DNA of 64,000 nucleotides from Sporomusa sphaeroides DSM 2875 (GTDB taxonomy: Bacteria; Bacillota; Negativicutes; Sporomusales; Sporomusaceae). Location: contig NZ_CP146991.1 of the NCBI RefSeq assembly GCF_001941975.2, positions 3,283,001 to 3,347,000 of the forward strand, read 5' to 3'. Of the stretch, positions 1 to 8,612 are shown one piece after another. The translations under genes and the position numbers were made by a program. The first letter of the stretch is position 1; every line of letters begins with the position of its first letter. The notes beneath the pieces are model-generated. The model had not been told where the DNA came from, did no database searches, and saw nothing but the letters and a program-made list of their open reading frames with translations.

Positions 1-114
1 ACACCCCCAGCGCCCCTCCGCAAACTCCAAAGCCTTTTCCGGCTTTTCATTGGTAAAAAGAATGGCTACCGGCGCATATCTAAGTTTTAACCGCTCCGCA
101 ATTTCACTGCGCAT
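1..114 (-). CDS. DUF169 family protein (N-terminal part only)
   Basis: The first 38 codons of a minus-strand gene that runs off the left edge. The ATG at 114 follows an AAAGGGGTG ribosome site. The reading begins MRSEIAERLKLRYAPVAIL, and the 'L..RY.PVAI.F' pattern is how DUF169 proteins usually begin. The function of that family is not settled; it is common in anaerobes and methanogens. Only the N-terminus is visible, so the family call is moderate. Confidence 0.55.
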   Translation of the reverse strand, partial: MRSEIAERLKLRYAPVAILFTNEKPEKALEFAEGRWGC

Positions 115-273
115 ACGAACACCCCTTTCTTTTTATTAGAATATTCAATATATTAATTGGCGATTGAACCTTATTCTCCTGCCGCGGCCCCACAAATATT
201 GACTTCCTTTTTTCGACCAATTAGGGCATAATATAACCTGTACTACATATATACAAAGAGTGAGGTGCGCAGC

Positions 274-858
274 ATGCTGAATGATACCAACAAAATCTGT
301 CAAGTCTGGAACCAGAAAGACGCCTTGGAGCAAACCCTTCTTGCAGGCCTGCATGGCGGACCGGAAATAAAGAAGGAAGAAAAGCAGGCTTATTTAGGGG
401 TATTCAGAGAACAGGTCATTGCTTTCCTTACCCAGGACCAGGTGAAAGAAGCTGCCCTTTATCCGGAAATTGCCGAAGCCCTGGAGCATGAGAAATTTCA
501 AAAACTGATTATCAACAGCAGCCTGGCTGCTTATTATACCAACAAATACCAAACGCTGGCCAGAGAAAAGAACAAAGCCTACACCATGGTTGCCGATGCT
601 GATTGTGCCCGGGCGGCAGGCCTTGTTGTAGCAGGCAGCGAGGCAGTAGACCTGCAGGATATTGCTGTCGACGACCGCCGGCTGCGGCTGCAAAAATTAG
701 GGGTTTCCGAAAAACTCATTGCCAGCGCCGGCAAAAAAATTTGTGAAACCTGCTTAAACAGCATTCTCAGTCTCGACCCGCGTGAAGCAATAAACTATTC
801 CGGGCTTACCTGGCTGGACAGGCTCACCGGCGAACGCTGCCCGGCCCATCAGGATTAA
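274..858 (+). CDS. YueI-like DUF1694 family protein
   Basis: A soluble protein of 194 aa. The early pattern 'GLHGGPEIKKEEKQAYLGVFRE' region followed by a 'FLTQDQV' helix is typical of YueI/DUF1694 proteins of Firmicutes, whose function is unknown. The ATG at 274 is preferred over an in-frame GTG at 265 because GAGGTG lies six bases upstream of it. Two cysteines (ICETC) sit near residue 155. The 3' end overlaps the convergent cdaR stop codon by four bases. Confidence 0.6.
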   Translation: MLNDTNKICQVWNQKDALEQTLLAGLHGGPEIKKEEKQAYLGVFREQVIAFLTQDQVKEAALYPEIAEALEHEKFQKLIINSSLAAYYTNKYQTLAREKNKAYTMVADADCARAAGLVVAGSEAVDLQDIAVDDRRLRLQKLGVSEKLIASAGKKICETCLNSILSLDPREAINYSGLTWLDRLTGERCPAHQD

Positions 859-2015
859 TAACTGAATAGTATCCGGCAAAGCATTGCATGATTTAAGGAC
901 TGACTGGGACACAACCCTGTCAGTTCTTTTAGTTTTTCCAAACGGAAAACCAGGGTGTTGCGATGGACAAATAATGCCTTAGCCGCGCTTGACACGTTCA
1001 GGTTATTATCCAGCAGGGCATTGACAGTATTGCGCATATCATATTTGCGGTCAAGCTGTGCCAGTATGAGGTCTTTCAATTTCTTCAACGCCAGACAAGA
1101 ATGAATAGCGCCCGGCTCCTTGATAAGATAATCGACAAGTATATCAAAATCATAAATGGAAGCAACAGCAGTGCCGTCCATTTTATTATTTTGCGAGAAT
1201 AGGGCCTCCTTGTAAGACTCATGAAGTTCTGCCGGCGAGCCGGTAAAGCTCCCCAGCCCCATACGCAAACCTTGCTGCTGCGGGCCGCCAAGCAGTGAAA
1301 GTATGGCTGAGCCCCATTGGTAAAACTCAGCCTCGCCGGCATCTGCCGGGAATTGTTTGAGAATAACCAATTCATCTTCAAAAAAAACAAACAGGTCCTG
1401 GGAATCGAGCAGCGAGGAATGCTCCAGCAGTTGGGCGAGTGTTTCCCTTGTCCTAAGCGCTACCAAATCATGCACTCCATACTGATTACATGCATCCCGG
1501 ATGATGAGGCCAACAGAAACAACCGCCACCAGCCGCGGCAGGTTTAGGCTAAAGCGCAACAATTTTGCTGTTTTTGCTATGGCATTGTCCTGATAGCGGT
1601 CTGACAAAACATGCTGCATGAATTGTTCCCTGAGCTGAAGATTGGCTCTGAATTCCTCCACCAGGTTTTCCCGCTCCAAAATGAGTTCTGTGACCATTTT
1701 TACTAGCTTGGTGGTATTGCGCACCTTGTCGGGATGGCCGGAAACCCCCACCGCACCAACCACCTGGCTGCCGAGAACAATGGGCCAGTTTAAACCAGGA
1801 AGCGCCCCGGGATAACGCTCCATATCCTCAGGAAATATTTCTACAACCTGCCCGCTGCGGATAACCTCCATCGCACCTTGATGATAAGTATTGAGCCGGC
1901 TCTTTTGGCCGGACCCGACAATCACGCCGGCACTATCCATAATATTGATATTTTGCTGGACCAGCGGCATAATATTATCCACAATGTGCTGAGCTAATTC
2001 TGCCGTGATAATCAT
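855..2015 (-). CDS. cdaR: CdaR-type sugar diacid regulator
   Basis: A transcription factor of 386 aa. The N-terminal sugar-diacid recognition domain (about residues 1-135) begins with the family hallmark 'TAELAQHIVD' and 'INIMDSAGVIV'. A middle segment is followed by a C-terminal PucR-type HTH (about 325-383, 'SAAKALFVHRNTLVFRLEKL'). The start at 2015 lies behind GGGAGG; an upstream in-frame ATG would add 30 residues outside the family. CdaR proteins sense glucarate, galactarate or glycerate and activate their catabolism. The gene is divergent from glycerate kinase, the classic target, and the garR/gudD genes lie farther along the window. Confidence 0.85.
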   Translation of the reverse strand: MIITAELAQHIVDNIMPLVQQNINIMDSAGVIVGSGQKSRLNTYHQGAMEVIRSGQVVEIFPEDMERYPGALPGLNWPIVLGSQVVGAVGVSGHPDKVRNTTKLVKMVTELILERENLVEEFRANLQLREQFMQHVLSDRYQDNAIAKTAKLLRFSLNLPRLVAVVSVGLIIRDACNQYGVHDLVALRTRETLAQLLEHSSLLDSQDLFVFFEDELVILKQFPADAGEAEFYQWGSAILSLLGGPQQQGLRMGLGSFTGSPAELHESYKEALFSQNNKMDGTAVASIYDFDILVDYLIKEPGAIHSCLALKKLKDLILAQLDRKYDMRNTVNALLDNNLNVSSAAKALFVHRNTLVFRLEKLKELTGLCPSQSLNHAMLCRILFSY

Positions 2016-2190
2016 AGCTTTGCCTCCCACCTGGTGGCCCGTCTCTGCCTGAAAGCGCAGGCAGGGCACCAGCCTACTGTTTATATTATACATAAATATC
2101 GGCAATAATAGGGATTATTTTGCACTTTCATTGTACAAAATCACTAATTTGCGCCAGGTAAAAGGCACTAATGTTAGTAAATGCCGATAA

Positions 2191-2219
2191 TTGAAAAAGG
2201 TCGGAATTATCAGTACAAT
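2191..2219 (+). promoter_or_regulatory. Sigma-A promoter of glycerate kinase
   Basis: TTGAAA (2191-2196) and TACAAT (2214-2219) are separated by exactly 17 bases and lie 39 bases before the garK ATG. The near-palindrome CACTAATGTTAGTA (2165-2178), just upstream of the -35 box, is a plausible CdaR operator. That operator role is inference. Confidence 0.6.
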
Positions 2220-2257
2220 AAAGATACATAGTTATTTTACTAAGGAGTGATTGCTCA

Positions 2258-3415
2258 ATGCGTATTGTCGTAGCTCCCGATTCCTATAAAAGCAGCCTCT
2301 CGGCCGTAGCTGTGGCTACAGCTATGGAACAGGGAATCCTCTCTGTCTTCCCGCAGGCCGAGGTGTATAAGGTTCCTATCGCCGACGGTGGCGAAGGCAC
2401 CGTAGAAGCCTTGGTAACAGCCACCAACGGCCGCATAATTCAGCAAACGGTAACCGGGCCTTTAGGTGAAGCGGTAACAGCTTTTTGGGGCCTGTTAGGC
2501 GACGGCGAAACGGCAGTCATTGAAATGGCGGCTGCCTCAGGCCTGCCGCTGGTACCTAAAGCAAAGCGGGACCCGCGCATCACCACTACGTTTGGTACAG
2601 GCCAGCTGATTAAGGCCGCCCTGGAACAAGGCATCAGAAAGTTTATTATTGGTATTGGCGGCAGCGCAACCAATGACGGCGGTGTCGGCATGGCCCAGGC
2701 TTTGGGCGCCAAATTCCGGGATGCCGCCGGGCAGGAACTGCCGTATGGCGGCGCCGCCCTTGCCGGTTTGGCGGCTATCGACCTCTCCGGCCTGGATGCC
2801 AGATTGAGCGAGGCCTCGATTATGGTGGCGTGCGATGTGGATAACCCGCTGTGCGGGCCCAAAGGCGCTTCTGCCGTATACGGACCGCAAAAAGGGGCTA
2901 CTCCGGCCATGGTAGCCGAGTTGGATGCCGCGCTTCACCAGTTTGCCATTATCGCCAAAACCGCTACCGGCAAGGACATAGCCGAGCTGCCGGGAGCAGG
3001 AGCCGCCGGGGGATTAGGCGCCGGACTGCTATTCTTTACCAATGCCCAGCTTAAACCCGGGGTGGAAATTGTGCTGGAAACCACCGGTTTTGAAAACATA
3101 GTTAAAGAGGCCGCCTTGGTTATTACCGGCGAAGGTAATACCGATTTTCAGACAGCCTTCGGTAAAGCCCCTGTCGGGGTAGCCAAAATTGCCCAGCGTC
3201 ATAATGTCCCCACAGTCTGCCTGTCAGGCGGTTTGGGCAAAGATCATGAGCAGGTCTTAGCGCACGGTATTGATGGCATAATGAGCATTATTCCCCATCC
3301 CATGACACTTGATGAATGCCTAAGCTCGGCTGCCGCACTGGTGCAAGCCGCAACAGGCAGGCTGTGCCGCCTGCTGGTTACCGGCAGCAAAATGAACAGC
3401 CGGCAGTCACGATAA
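2258..3415 (+). CDS. garK: Glycerate 2-kinase
   Basis: A protein of 385 aa, the usual length for GarK/GlxK kinases. It phosphorylates D-glycerate to 2-phosphoglycerate with ATP, the last step of glucarate/galactarate breakdown. Visible family signatures are 'APDSYKSSLSA' at the N-terminus, 'IADGGEGT' near residue 43, 'GIGGSATNDGG' near 132 and 'TGEGNTDFQT' near 290. AAGGAGTGA precedes the ATG. It is divergent from cdaR and closed by a strong terminator, so it is a single-gene unit. Its likely substrate source is the tartronate semialdehyde reductase at 15.7-16.5 kb. Confidence 0.92.
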   Translation: MRIVVAPDSYKSSLSAVAVATAMEQGILSVFPQAEVYKVPIADGGEGTVEALVTATNGRIIQQTVTGPLGEAVTAFWGLLGDGETAVIEMAAASGLPLVPKAKRDPRITTTFGTGQLIKAALEQGIRKFIIGIGGSATNDGGVGMAQALGAKFRDAAGQELPYGGAALAGLAAIDLSGLDARLSEASIMVACDVDNPLCGPKGASAVYGPQKGATPAMVAELDAALHQFAIIAKTATGKDIAELPGAGAAGGLGAGLLFFTNAQLKPGVEIVLETTGFENIVKEAALVITGEGNTDFQTAFGKAPVGVAKIAQRHNVPTVCLSGGLGKDHEQVLAHGIDGIMSIIPHPMTLDECLSSAAALVQAATGRLCRLLVTGSKMNSRQSR

Positions 3416-3434
3416 CACCTCGGATAAAGCCAAA

Positions 3435-3472
3435 CGGGTCGGCCTGACACAATCAGGCCGACCCGCTTTTTT
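3435..3472 (+). terminator. Intrinsic terminator after garK
   Basis: A perfect 13-bp stem (CGGGTCGGCCTGA) with a five-base loop, followed by CTTTTTT. It separates garK from the convergent DUF362 gene. Confidence 0.92.
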
Positions 3473-3480
3473 CTATTTAG

Positions 3481-4575
3481 TTAACGTAGCTGTTTTTCGA
3501 GAAAGTCAACAATGCTCTTGGCGGTCGGCGGACAGCCGGGTACATAGCTGCCGCACTGCCGCAGGCACTGACCGATGCCCAGGCCGGCTGCCGCCTGCCC
3601 CTGGTAACCTTGCCCAATACAAACAGGCTGCTTGAGCAACCGGAGAGTACCGTTATCCTCCAGCCGCTGCAGCGCATGGATCAAACTGCCATAACAGGCA
3701 GAACAGGCTTCTTTCGCGATTACATGCCGCGCCAGCTGTTTGGCCCGGTTGCCCGGCTGGAACCGGCTTGCCTGCTTATGCTCGGTGTTGTGCTCGATGA
3801 TTTGGGCTCCGGCCAAATCAGCAGAACCGGCACCGATACGCTCAGCAATACCAATATATTCAATATCTGACGGCGAATACCCCAGCAGCCAGGCGGCATA
3901 GGCATCAAGCAACACCGGATCGCGTCCGGCAATAATTCTATCCATCCGCACCGGGTTGCCGCCTTCCTCAAAAGTAAGATCACCGGCTATCGCATCAACA
4001 ATGGTTATTCCCGGGGGTAATGCTTTGCCCAAATAGGCAATAGGCTTCATCAGGCCCATTTGATGAAACCGGCGTTTTTCACTGTCCGGAATACAGCCTT
4101 TTAGATTTTTCAGGGCACAGGTAAGCAGGGTCTGGCAATGCGCCTTAAGCACCGGTACATTGATCAGAAAATCCGCTGTTAACGGCTTCTTGCAGACTTT
4201 TAGCTCCAGCTCCCCTACTCTTTTCACCAGAAAATCATCATCTTTCAAATCATACAAAGGCACGCCGTACTTTTGGGCAATATCGGTATACCCACAGACC
4301 CTGAAGGCCCGCTTGGTATCATCGCCAACCCAGGAGCCTTCCATAATGCTGATATTATGTATGCCATTCGCCTGCAGGTACTCAATAATTCCTTCAATAA
4401 CAGCCGGGGTGGTGGTTGCCCCCTGGCTGGCTTCCTTGGCAACCACTAAGTTCGGCTTAATGGCCACCTGCATCTGACTGTCAAGCCCGGCGGCCAGCTG
4501 CATTTTTGCCAGCAGGTCTTTAACCATCTGGCGGTAATTGGTGCCATATATTACGTGAAGCTCCTGCTTAATCAT
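3481..4575 (-). CDS. DUF362 domain protein
   Basis: A protein of 364 aa starting at ATG 4575 behind GGGGGAACGG. The core contains the DUF362 patterns 'VAIKPNLV' (near residue 35), 'ITIVDAI' (near 200) and 'DAYAAWLLGYSPSDI' (near 230). The C-terminal 90 residues are cysteine-rich (ACSACYG, CIGQGYQG, GQCLRQCG, PGCPP), which suggests a metal or Fe-S site. Its role is unknown. It is the last gene of the minus-strand block, 13 bases after the permease, and is probably cotranscribed with it. Confidence 0.7.
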   Translation of the reverse strand: MIKQELHVIYGTNYRQMVKDLLAKMQLAAGLDSQMQVAIKPNLVVAKEASQGATTTPAVIEGIIEYLQANGIHNISIMEGSWVGDDTKRAFRVCGYTDIAQKYGVPLYDLKDDDFLVKRVGELELKVCKKPLTADFLINVPVLKAHCQTLLTCALKNLKGCIPDSEKRRFHQMGLMKPIAYLGKALPPGITIVDAIAGDLTFEEGGNPVRMDRIIAGRDPVLLDAYAAWLLGYSPSDIEYIGIAERIGAGSADLAGAQIIEHNTEHKQASRFQPGNRAKQLARHVIAKEACSACYGSLIHALQRLEDNGTLRLLKQPVCIGQGYQGQAAAGLGIGQCLRQCGSYVPGCPPTAKSIVDFLEKQLR

Positions 4576-4588
4576 ACCCGTTCCCCCT

Positions 4589-5959
4589 TTACATGTTCTG
4601 TCCCCAATAATATGCAAATACTATCCCTACAAAAAAGTATACCAGACAAAATTGCCAATTCCAACGCAGCGCCACCTCTTCCGCCTTGGCATTAATCATT
4701 TTTGCCAGTGTCAGAATTAACCCGGCAAACGGCGAGACCATATAGGAAATTGACCCGCCCACGGCAAGACACAGCGCCAGGGTAAGCGAAGTAACCGGCA
4801 GGGAAAGCAGGGTGAGGATTTTGCCAAACATGACAATCGTCATAAACGGGTGAAGCCCAAATACTGCGGCAAGGATGATGAGCAGCGGCACCAGGACAAT
4901 GGAGAAAACACCTAAGACGCCGGCAGCCTGCTGCAAAGCGGCCTGCAATAGTACCATAAAGCCGGAGTGCTCCAGAGCGGTGGAGAAAATCCCCATCGCG
5001 ATAAAAAAGGGCGCAAGGTCGGCTGTTTTGAGAACACCTTCCTGCCAGTAACTTTTAACTGCCGCTGTGATGCTGACTTCACGGCTAAGCCAGGACAGCC
5101 AGGCGAAAATAACCACAAAACCGGCTAAAATAATCCGGTTATAGGTGGCGCCAATATGCAGCCTGTCAAACAGCAGGGTAAGCATTATCAGGCCGGCGAC
5201 TGCCAAAAATATATGGAGCACTCTGCGCCCTGCCGGTTTTTCAGCCGGCAGGCCTTGCGCCCCGGACACATCAGGCCGGACAGCGTCAGCTTTCAGCTGC
5301 AGCTTGCTCTCAATACCATACGATATAGCCATCCCAATAAAACTTAATATCACACCGGGTACGAATACGGCAGACCAGCTTACGCCGGTTGCCTGAATCA
5401 CCAGAAAAAGATTAATGGCCCCAGGCGCCCATAAGGAGGCCAGCGCATAGCCGCGCGACACGGCTGCCGCCATAAAGCGCTGATAATTGCCCACCGATTT
5501 TTTCAGCGTATGTTCCATAAGCGAAATCATCACAGGAATAGCGCCGAACATTAAAAAGCTGGTAAAAACATGGGTAGCGGCAGTGGTCAGCAGGAAGAGC
5601 GGTCCTTCCCCCCTGACAGATTTATTGAGCCAATATTGCAGCGCGGTATTATATTGGCCAATTTTTATGGGTATGGAAAAGGTCTGCATAACTACCAGTA
5701 TGGCAATAACATTGGTCATGGAAGTAACAGCCTCTGCCCAAATTGACAGCGGCTGTCCAAAATAAAATAGCAGCGCGAGGCCAATAAACAGAAAAGTCAG
5801 CGTTGCTTTAAAAAAGCCTTTGCCCATCATGGTCATGCCTGAAAGCAGAACAACAACGGCTGTAATACATATTGCCGCCGATAGATCAATAGTGACAAAA
5901 GGTTTGATAAGATGCAGACCTGCCAAAGCCAACAGCACAATTTTACAAAGTAATTTCAT
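4589..5959 (-). CDS. Anion permease of the ion-transporter superfamily
   Basis: A very hydrophobic protein of 456 aa with about eleven predicted membrane spans. The two-fold pattern and the segment 'SMTNVIAILVVMQTFSIPI' resemble DcuC/CitMHS-type carriers of organic anions; no substrate can be read from sequence. The start at 5959 (MKLLCK) follows GGGAGACGAG. It sits between the HcxA-like dehydrogenase and the DUF362 gene on the same strand, so a hydroxy- or oxo-carboxylate substrate is the reasonable inference. Confidence 0.55.
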   Translation of the reverse strand: MKLLCKIVLLALAGLHLIKPFVTIDLSAAICITAVVVLLSGMTMMGKGFFKATLTFLFIGLALLFYFGQPLSIWAEAVTSMTNVIAILVVMQTFSIPIKIGQYNTALQYWLNKSVRGEGPLFLLTTAATHVFTSFLMFGAIPVMISLMEHTLKKSVGNYQRFMAAAVSRGYALASLWAPGAINLFLVIQATGVSWSAVFVPGVILSFIGMAISYGIESKLQLKADAVRPDVSGAQGLPAEKPAGRRVLHIFLAVAGLIMLTLLFDRLHIGATYNRIILAGFVVIFAWLSWLSREVSITAAVKSYWQEGVLKTADLAPFFIAMGIFSTALEHSGFMVLLQAALQQAAGVLGVFSIVLVPLLIILAAVFGLHPFMTIVMFGKILTLLSLPVTSLTLALCLAVGGSISYMVSPFAGLILTLAKMINAKAEEVALRWNWQFCLVYFFVGIVFAYYWGQNM

Positions 5960-6100
5960 TTCTCGTCTCCCGCCCGCCCAAAAGAATTTCTCCATAGCAT
6001 CACTAAATATACAGCATATGTCAAGCGTCAGCGGTGCAGCTTTGTCTGAAAAAACCTCCGGGGCCGGCTATATCTTAGCTAAATATAAGTGTAAGCCAAA

Positions 6101-7189
6101 CTAACGTGCGGCCAGAGCATCCACCCGCCGTATAGCGTCAAGCACCATCTCGGCCGTTACAGGAAAAGGCATGCAGGACATGGCCGCTGCCTTGCAGGAA
6201 GCCTCGGCACCCAGCCGCATTTCATCGTCCGACAAATCGGCAATTTGTTTTAAGGTTGTAGGAATCCCGCAATTTTGCGCCAGTGTAATTTCTTCTATAA
6301 TTTCAGCATCTGCACGGCCTTCCAATGCCAGCAAGCATAAATTGCCATAACCGACAATCGAACCATGAGCAACAGCATGGGTCGCAGGTATTTTAGTAAA
6401 GCCGTTATAAATGGCATGCGCCGCAGCATTACGCAGCTTGTCCCCGCCAAAGATGGAAGAAATACCTGCAGCCAGAATAATGGCATCCACAATGGAGTCA
6501 AAAGCACCGCACAGGGTTTGGCTTTCAACCGCTTGTCTGGCTTCACCGCCAAACCGCTTAATGATATCATAGCAGATTTGACCATTCATCACAGCCGATA
6601 TTGTTAAACTTGTGGGTGTCATGCAGGAGGCTGCGGCACGCAGTTCATACATTTTCGCCAGCGTATCCCCCATGCCGGCAATCAGCCACGATACCGGAGT
6701 AGCCAGAATAATAGCTGTATCAATAACGATGGCAGCCGGACAGTCTGCTAAAAACAGGTTACTGGTAAATTCGCCTTTGTTGTTATAAAGTACCGTAAGG
6801 GGTGTTGCAGCCGCGCAGGTAGCCGCGATCGTCGGTACCGTAATTACCGGCAGCTTGCTTTTAGCGGCAACCGCTTTGGCGGTGTCAAGTGCCTTGCCAC
6901 CGCCAACTGCAATAATAAAATCGGCCTTTTGCGCTGCCGCCGCCCCTGCCAGATGTTCGATATTTTCCATAGTACATTCGCCGCCATACCATTCAGTGGC
7001 AACAACTTTGACACCTGCTTCAGTCAGCGAGGCTGCCAGCTGTTCCTCTGTTTTCAGCAATGCGGTTTTTCCACCCAAAATAAAGGCATTCTTACCTTGT
7101 GTCCTGCAAAAATCGCCTACATGCTTTAACGCGCCCGGTCCCCGAAAAACTTTCGCAGGAAATGGCAGGCGTTCCATGTGTTTTTCCAT
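6101..7189 (-). CDS. HcxA (YbdH)-like metal-dependent dehydrogenase
   Basis: A protein of 362 aa of the iron-containing/glycerol-dehydrogenase family. The NAD(P) site is 'AVGGGKALDTAK' (near residue 88), followed by 'VPTIAATCAAATPLTVLYN', a pattern close to E. coli HcxA, which reduces 2-oxo acids to 2-hydroxy acids. 'GMGDTLAKMYE' (near 165) and 'HAVAHGSIVGYG' (near 262) supply the metal ligands expected (D, H, H). The ATG at 7189 is placed by GGAGG and overlaps the region of the upstream stop codon. It likely interconverts a hydroxy acid handled by the neighbouring LarA-like protein. Confidence 0.7.
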   Translation of the reverse strand: MEKHMERLPFPAKVFRGPGALKHVGDFCRTQGKNAFILGGKTALLKTEEQLAASLTEAGVKVVATEWYGGECTMENIEHLAGAAAAQKADFIIAVGGGKALDTAKAVAAKSKLPVITVPTIAATCAAATPLTVLYNNKGEFTSNLFLADCPAAIVIDTAIILATPVSWLIAGMGDTLAKMYELRAAASCMTPTSLTISAVMNGQICYDIIKRFGGEARQAVESQTLCGAFDSIVDAIILAAGISSIFGGDKLRNAAAHAIYNGFTKIPATHAVAHGSIVGYGNLCLLALEGRADAEIIEEITLAQNCGIPTTLKQIADLSDDEMRLGAEASCKAAAMSCMPFPVTAEMVLDAIRRVDALAAR

Positions 7190-7193
7190 AACA

Positions 7194-8495
7194 TTAACCC
7201 TCCTTTTTAGCAAAACCGATGTCGTTAAGGTTGCCGGCGGCGTCAAACGTCCACTCCCGGGGTTGAGTAAGAATGTCGATATCGGCACAGGCTTTGGCTT
7301 CCGGCAGCATGGATTCTGATATATAAATCTCTTCCAGGTGCAGCGAATTGGGGATACGCACCAGCCGCAGCCGCTTGCTGTCAGGAACGCCGCAGGTCTT
7401 CACCGCCCCCTGAATCGCCAGGCGGTCTGAGTCCATAATCAAAGGTATCCGCCCCGAACGGGTGCCTGTTGAGGTTAAGACATTGGCATAAGTAACTTCA
7501 AAATCTATCTTGTTAAACAGCCGCCTTGTCACCAAGTCTGCCAAACCCATGCCACAGCAATTCCCATGACTGTAGTCGGTAACATCCAGGACTACCAGCC
7601 GTTCCGGCGAAGCAACTGCCGAGCGGGCATAATCGGTAGAAGACCGCCCGATGGTGTGCACGTCCATCCCGCCGCCGGAAAACTCTTTGCCCAACTGATC
7701 AACCACCAGCACATCAATATGCTCAAACAGAATCTTAGGCAGATTGGCCTTTGCTTCCGGCAACAGTCTTTTATCGGTGGCGATAATGTCTGCCGGCAGT
7801 ACAGCCACCAGCCTGGTAATCCGGTCATAGGCATTTTCTACGGTGCCAACGCCAAACAGGAAATTGGCTTTGGCTAATTTAATCTCAGCCATGGCAATAA
7901 TCTGCTCGGCCATATGCTTAAAGCCAAAGGCATGGCAGGCATCGGCGCCTTTTTGTTTGCCCAGGCCAATGGAAATCATCTTACTCAGACCGCTCTCCAC
8001 CGCTCCGCTGAAGGCATTGTGCCCCTTGATGCGGTTAATAACCACAATACCATCGGCTTCAAAGGCATGTTTATCTATTAACACCGGCAGGCCGCTGCTC
8101 TCTATTACACCTAATTCCACCGTCTCCATTGACGACAGTATCGGACAGCCGGCGCTCTCTGCGGTAACCCCCAGGCCGGCCAGCACTGCGCTTTGTCCCT
8201 CAGCCGTAGCGCCCCCGTGGCTGCCCATGGCAGGCACAATAAAGGGCTCTGCTCCCAGTCTTTTAAGTTCTGCAACAACAACCCGGGCAATTAATGAAAT
8301 ATCGGTCATCCCCCGGCTGCCCACAGCCACGGCCACCCGCATTCCGGTTTTGACGCGGCCGGCAATCTCCGGTTTGGCAAGCTGTTCCCTTACCGTTTGG
8401 GCCACATCCTGAAGCTCGGCAGCCGGAAACTTCTGCCTGATTTTAACCATTTTGGGCAAAGTTACCTGTTCCAGCATTTCTGTAATAATTGACAT
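7194..8495 (-). CDS. LarA-like (DUF2088) protein, possible nickel-pincer isomerase
   Basis: A protein of 433 aa. The N-terminal half carries the lactate-racemase-type fold signatures 'VAVGSRG', 'VPAMGSHGGAT' (near residue 90) and 'GHNAFSGAVESGLSKM' (near 160). Family members include LarA, which uses a nickel-pincer nucleotide, and many uncharacterised racemases or epimerases. No larB/C/E maturation genes are in this window. It is the first gene after the 8.55-8.60 kb terminator and is tightly coupled to the HcxA-like gene, which suggests epimerisation plus oxidation of a 2-hydroxy acid. Confidence 0.65.
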   Translation of the reverse strand: MSIITEMLEQVTLPKMVKIRQKFPAAELQDVAQTVREQLAKPEIAGRVKTGMRVAVAVGSRGMTDISLIARVVVAELKRLGAEPFIVPAMGSHGGATAEGQSAVLAGLGVTAESAGCPILSSMETVELGVIESSGLPVLIDKHAFEADGIVVINRIKGHNAFSGAVESGLSKMISIGLGKQKGADACHAFGFKHMAEQIIAMAEIKLAKANFLFGVGTVENAYDRITRLVAVLPADIIATDKRLLPEAKANLPKILFEHIDVLVVDQLGKEFSGGGMDVHTIGRSSTDYARSAVASPERLVVLDVTDYSHGNCCGMGLADLVTRRLFNKIDFEVTYANVLTSTGTRSGRIPLIMDSDRLAIQGAVKTCGVPDSKRLRLVRIPNSLHLEEIYISESMLPEAKACADIDILTQPREWTFDAAGNLNDIGFAKKEG

Positions 8496-8552
8496 TTCTC
8501 CACCGCCTTTTGCTATGGTTTATAGAAAGCTCTACTTTCTGCCAGGACAAAC

Positions 8553-8602
8553 AAAGGCCGCCTCTCACGCGGCATTACCGCCGCGTGAACTAAGCGACCT
8601 TT
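8553..8602 (-). terminator. Long hairpin between dapA-like and larA-like genes
   Basis: On the minus strand the inner stem CACGCGGC/GCCGCGTG is extended by outer pairing of AAAGGTCGC with GCGGCCTTT and followed by TTTGTTTGT. It splits the long block into two units or causes partial termination. Confidence 0.7.
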
Positions 8603-8612
8603 CCTAATTAAT

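Noticed and set aside
4589-6100. Gluconate:proton symporter (GntP) assignment for the permease
   Set aside because: The overall pattern fits the ion-transporter superfamily only loosely, and no GntP signature could be confirmed; a general call was kept.
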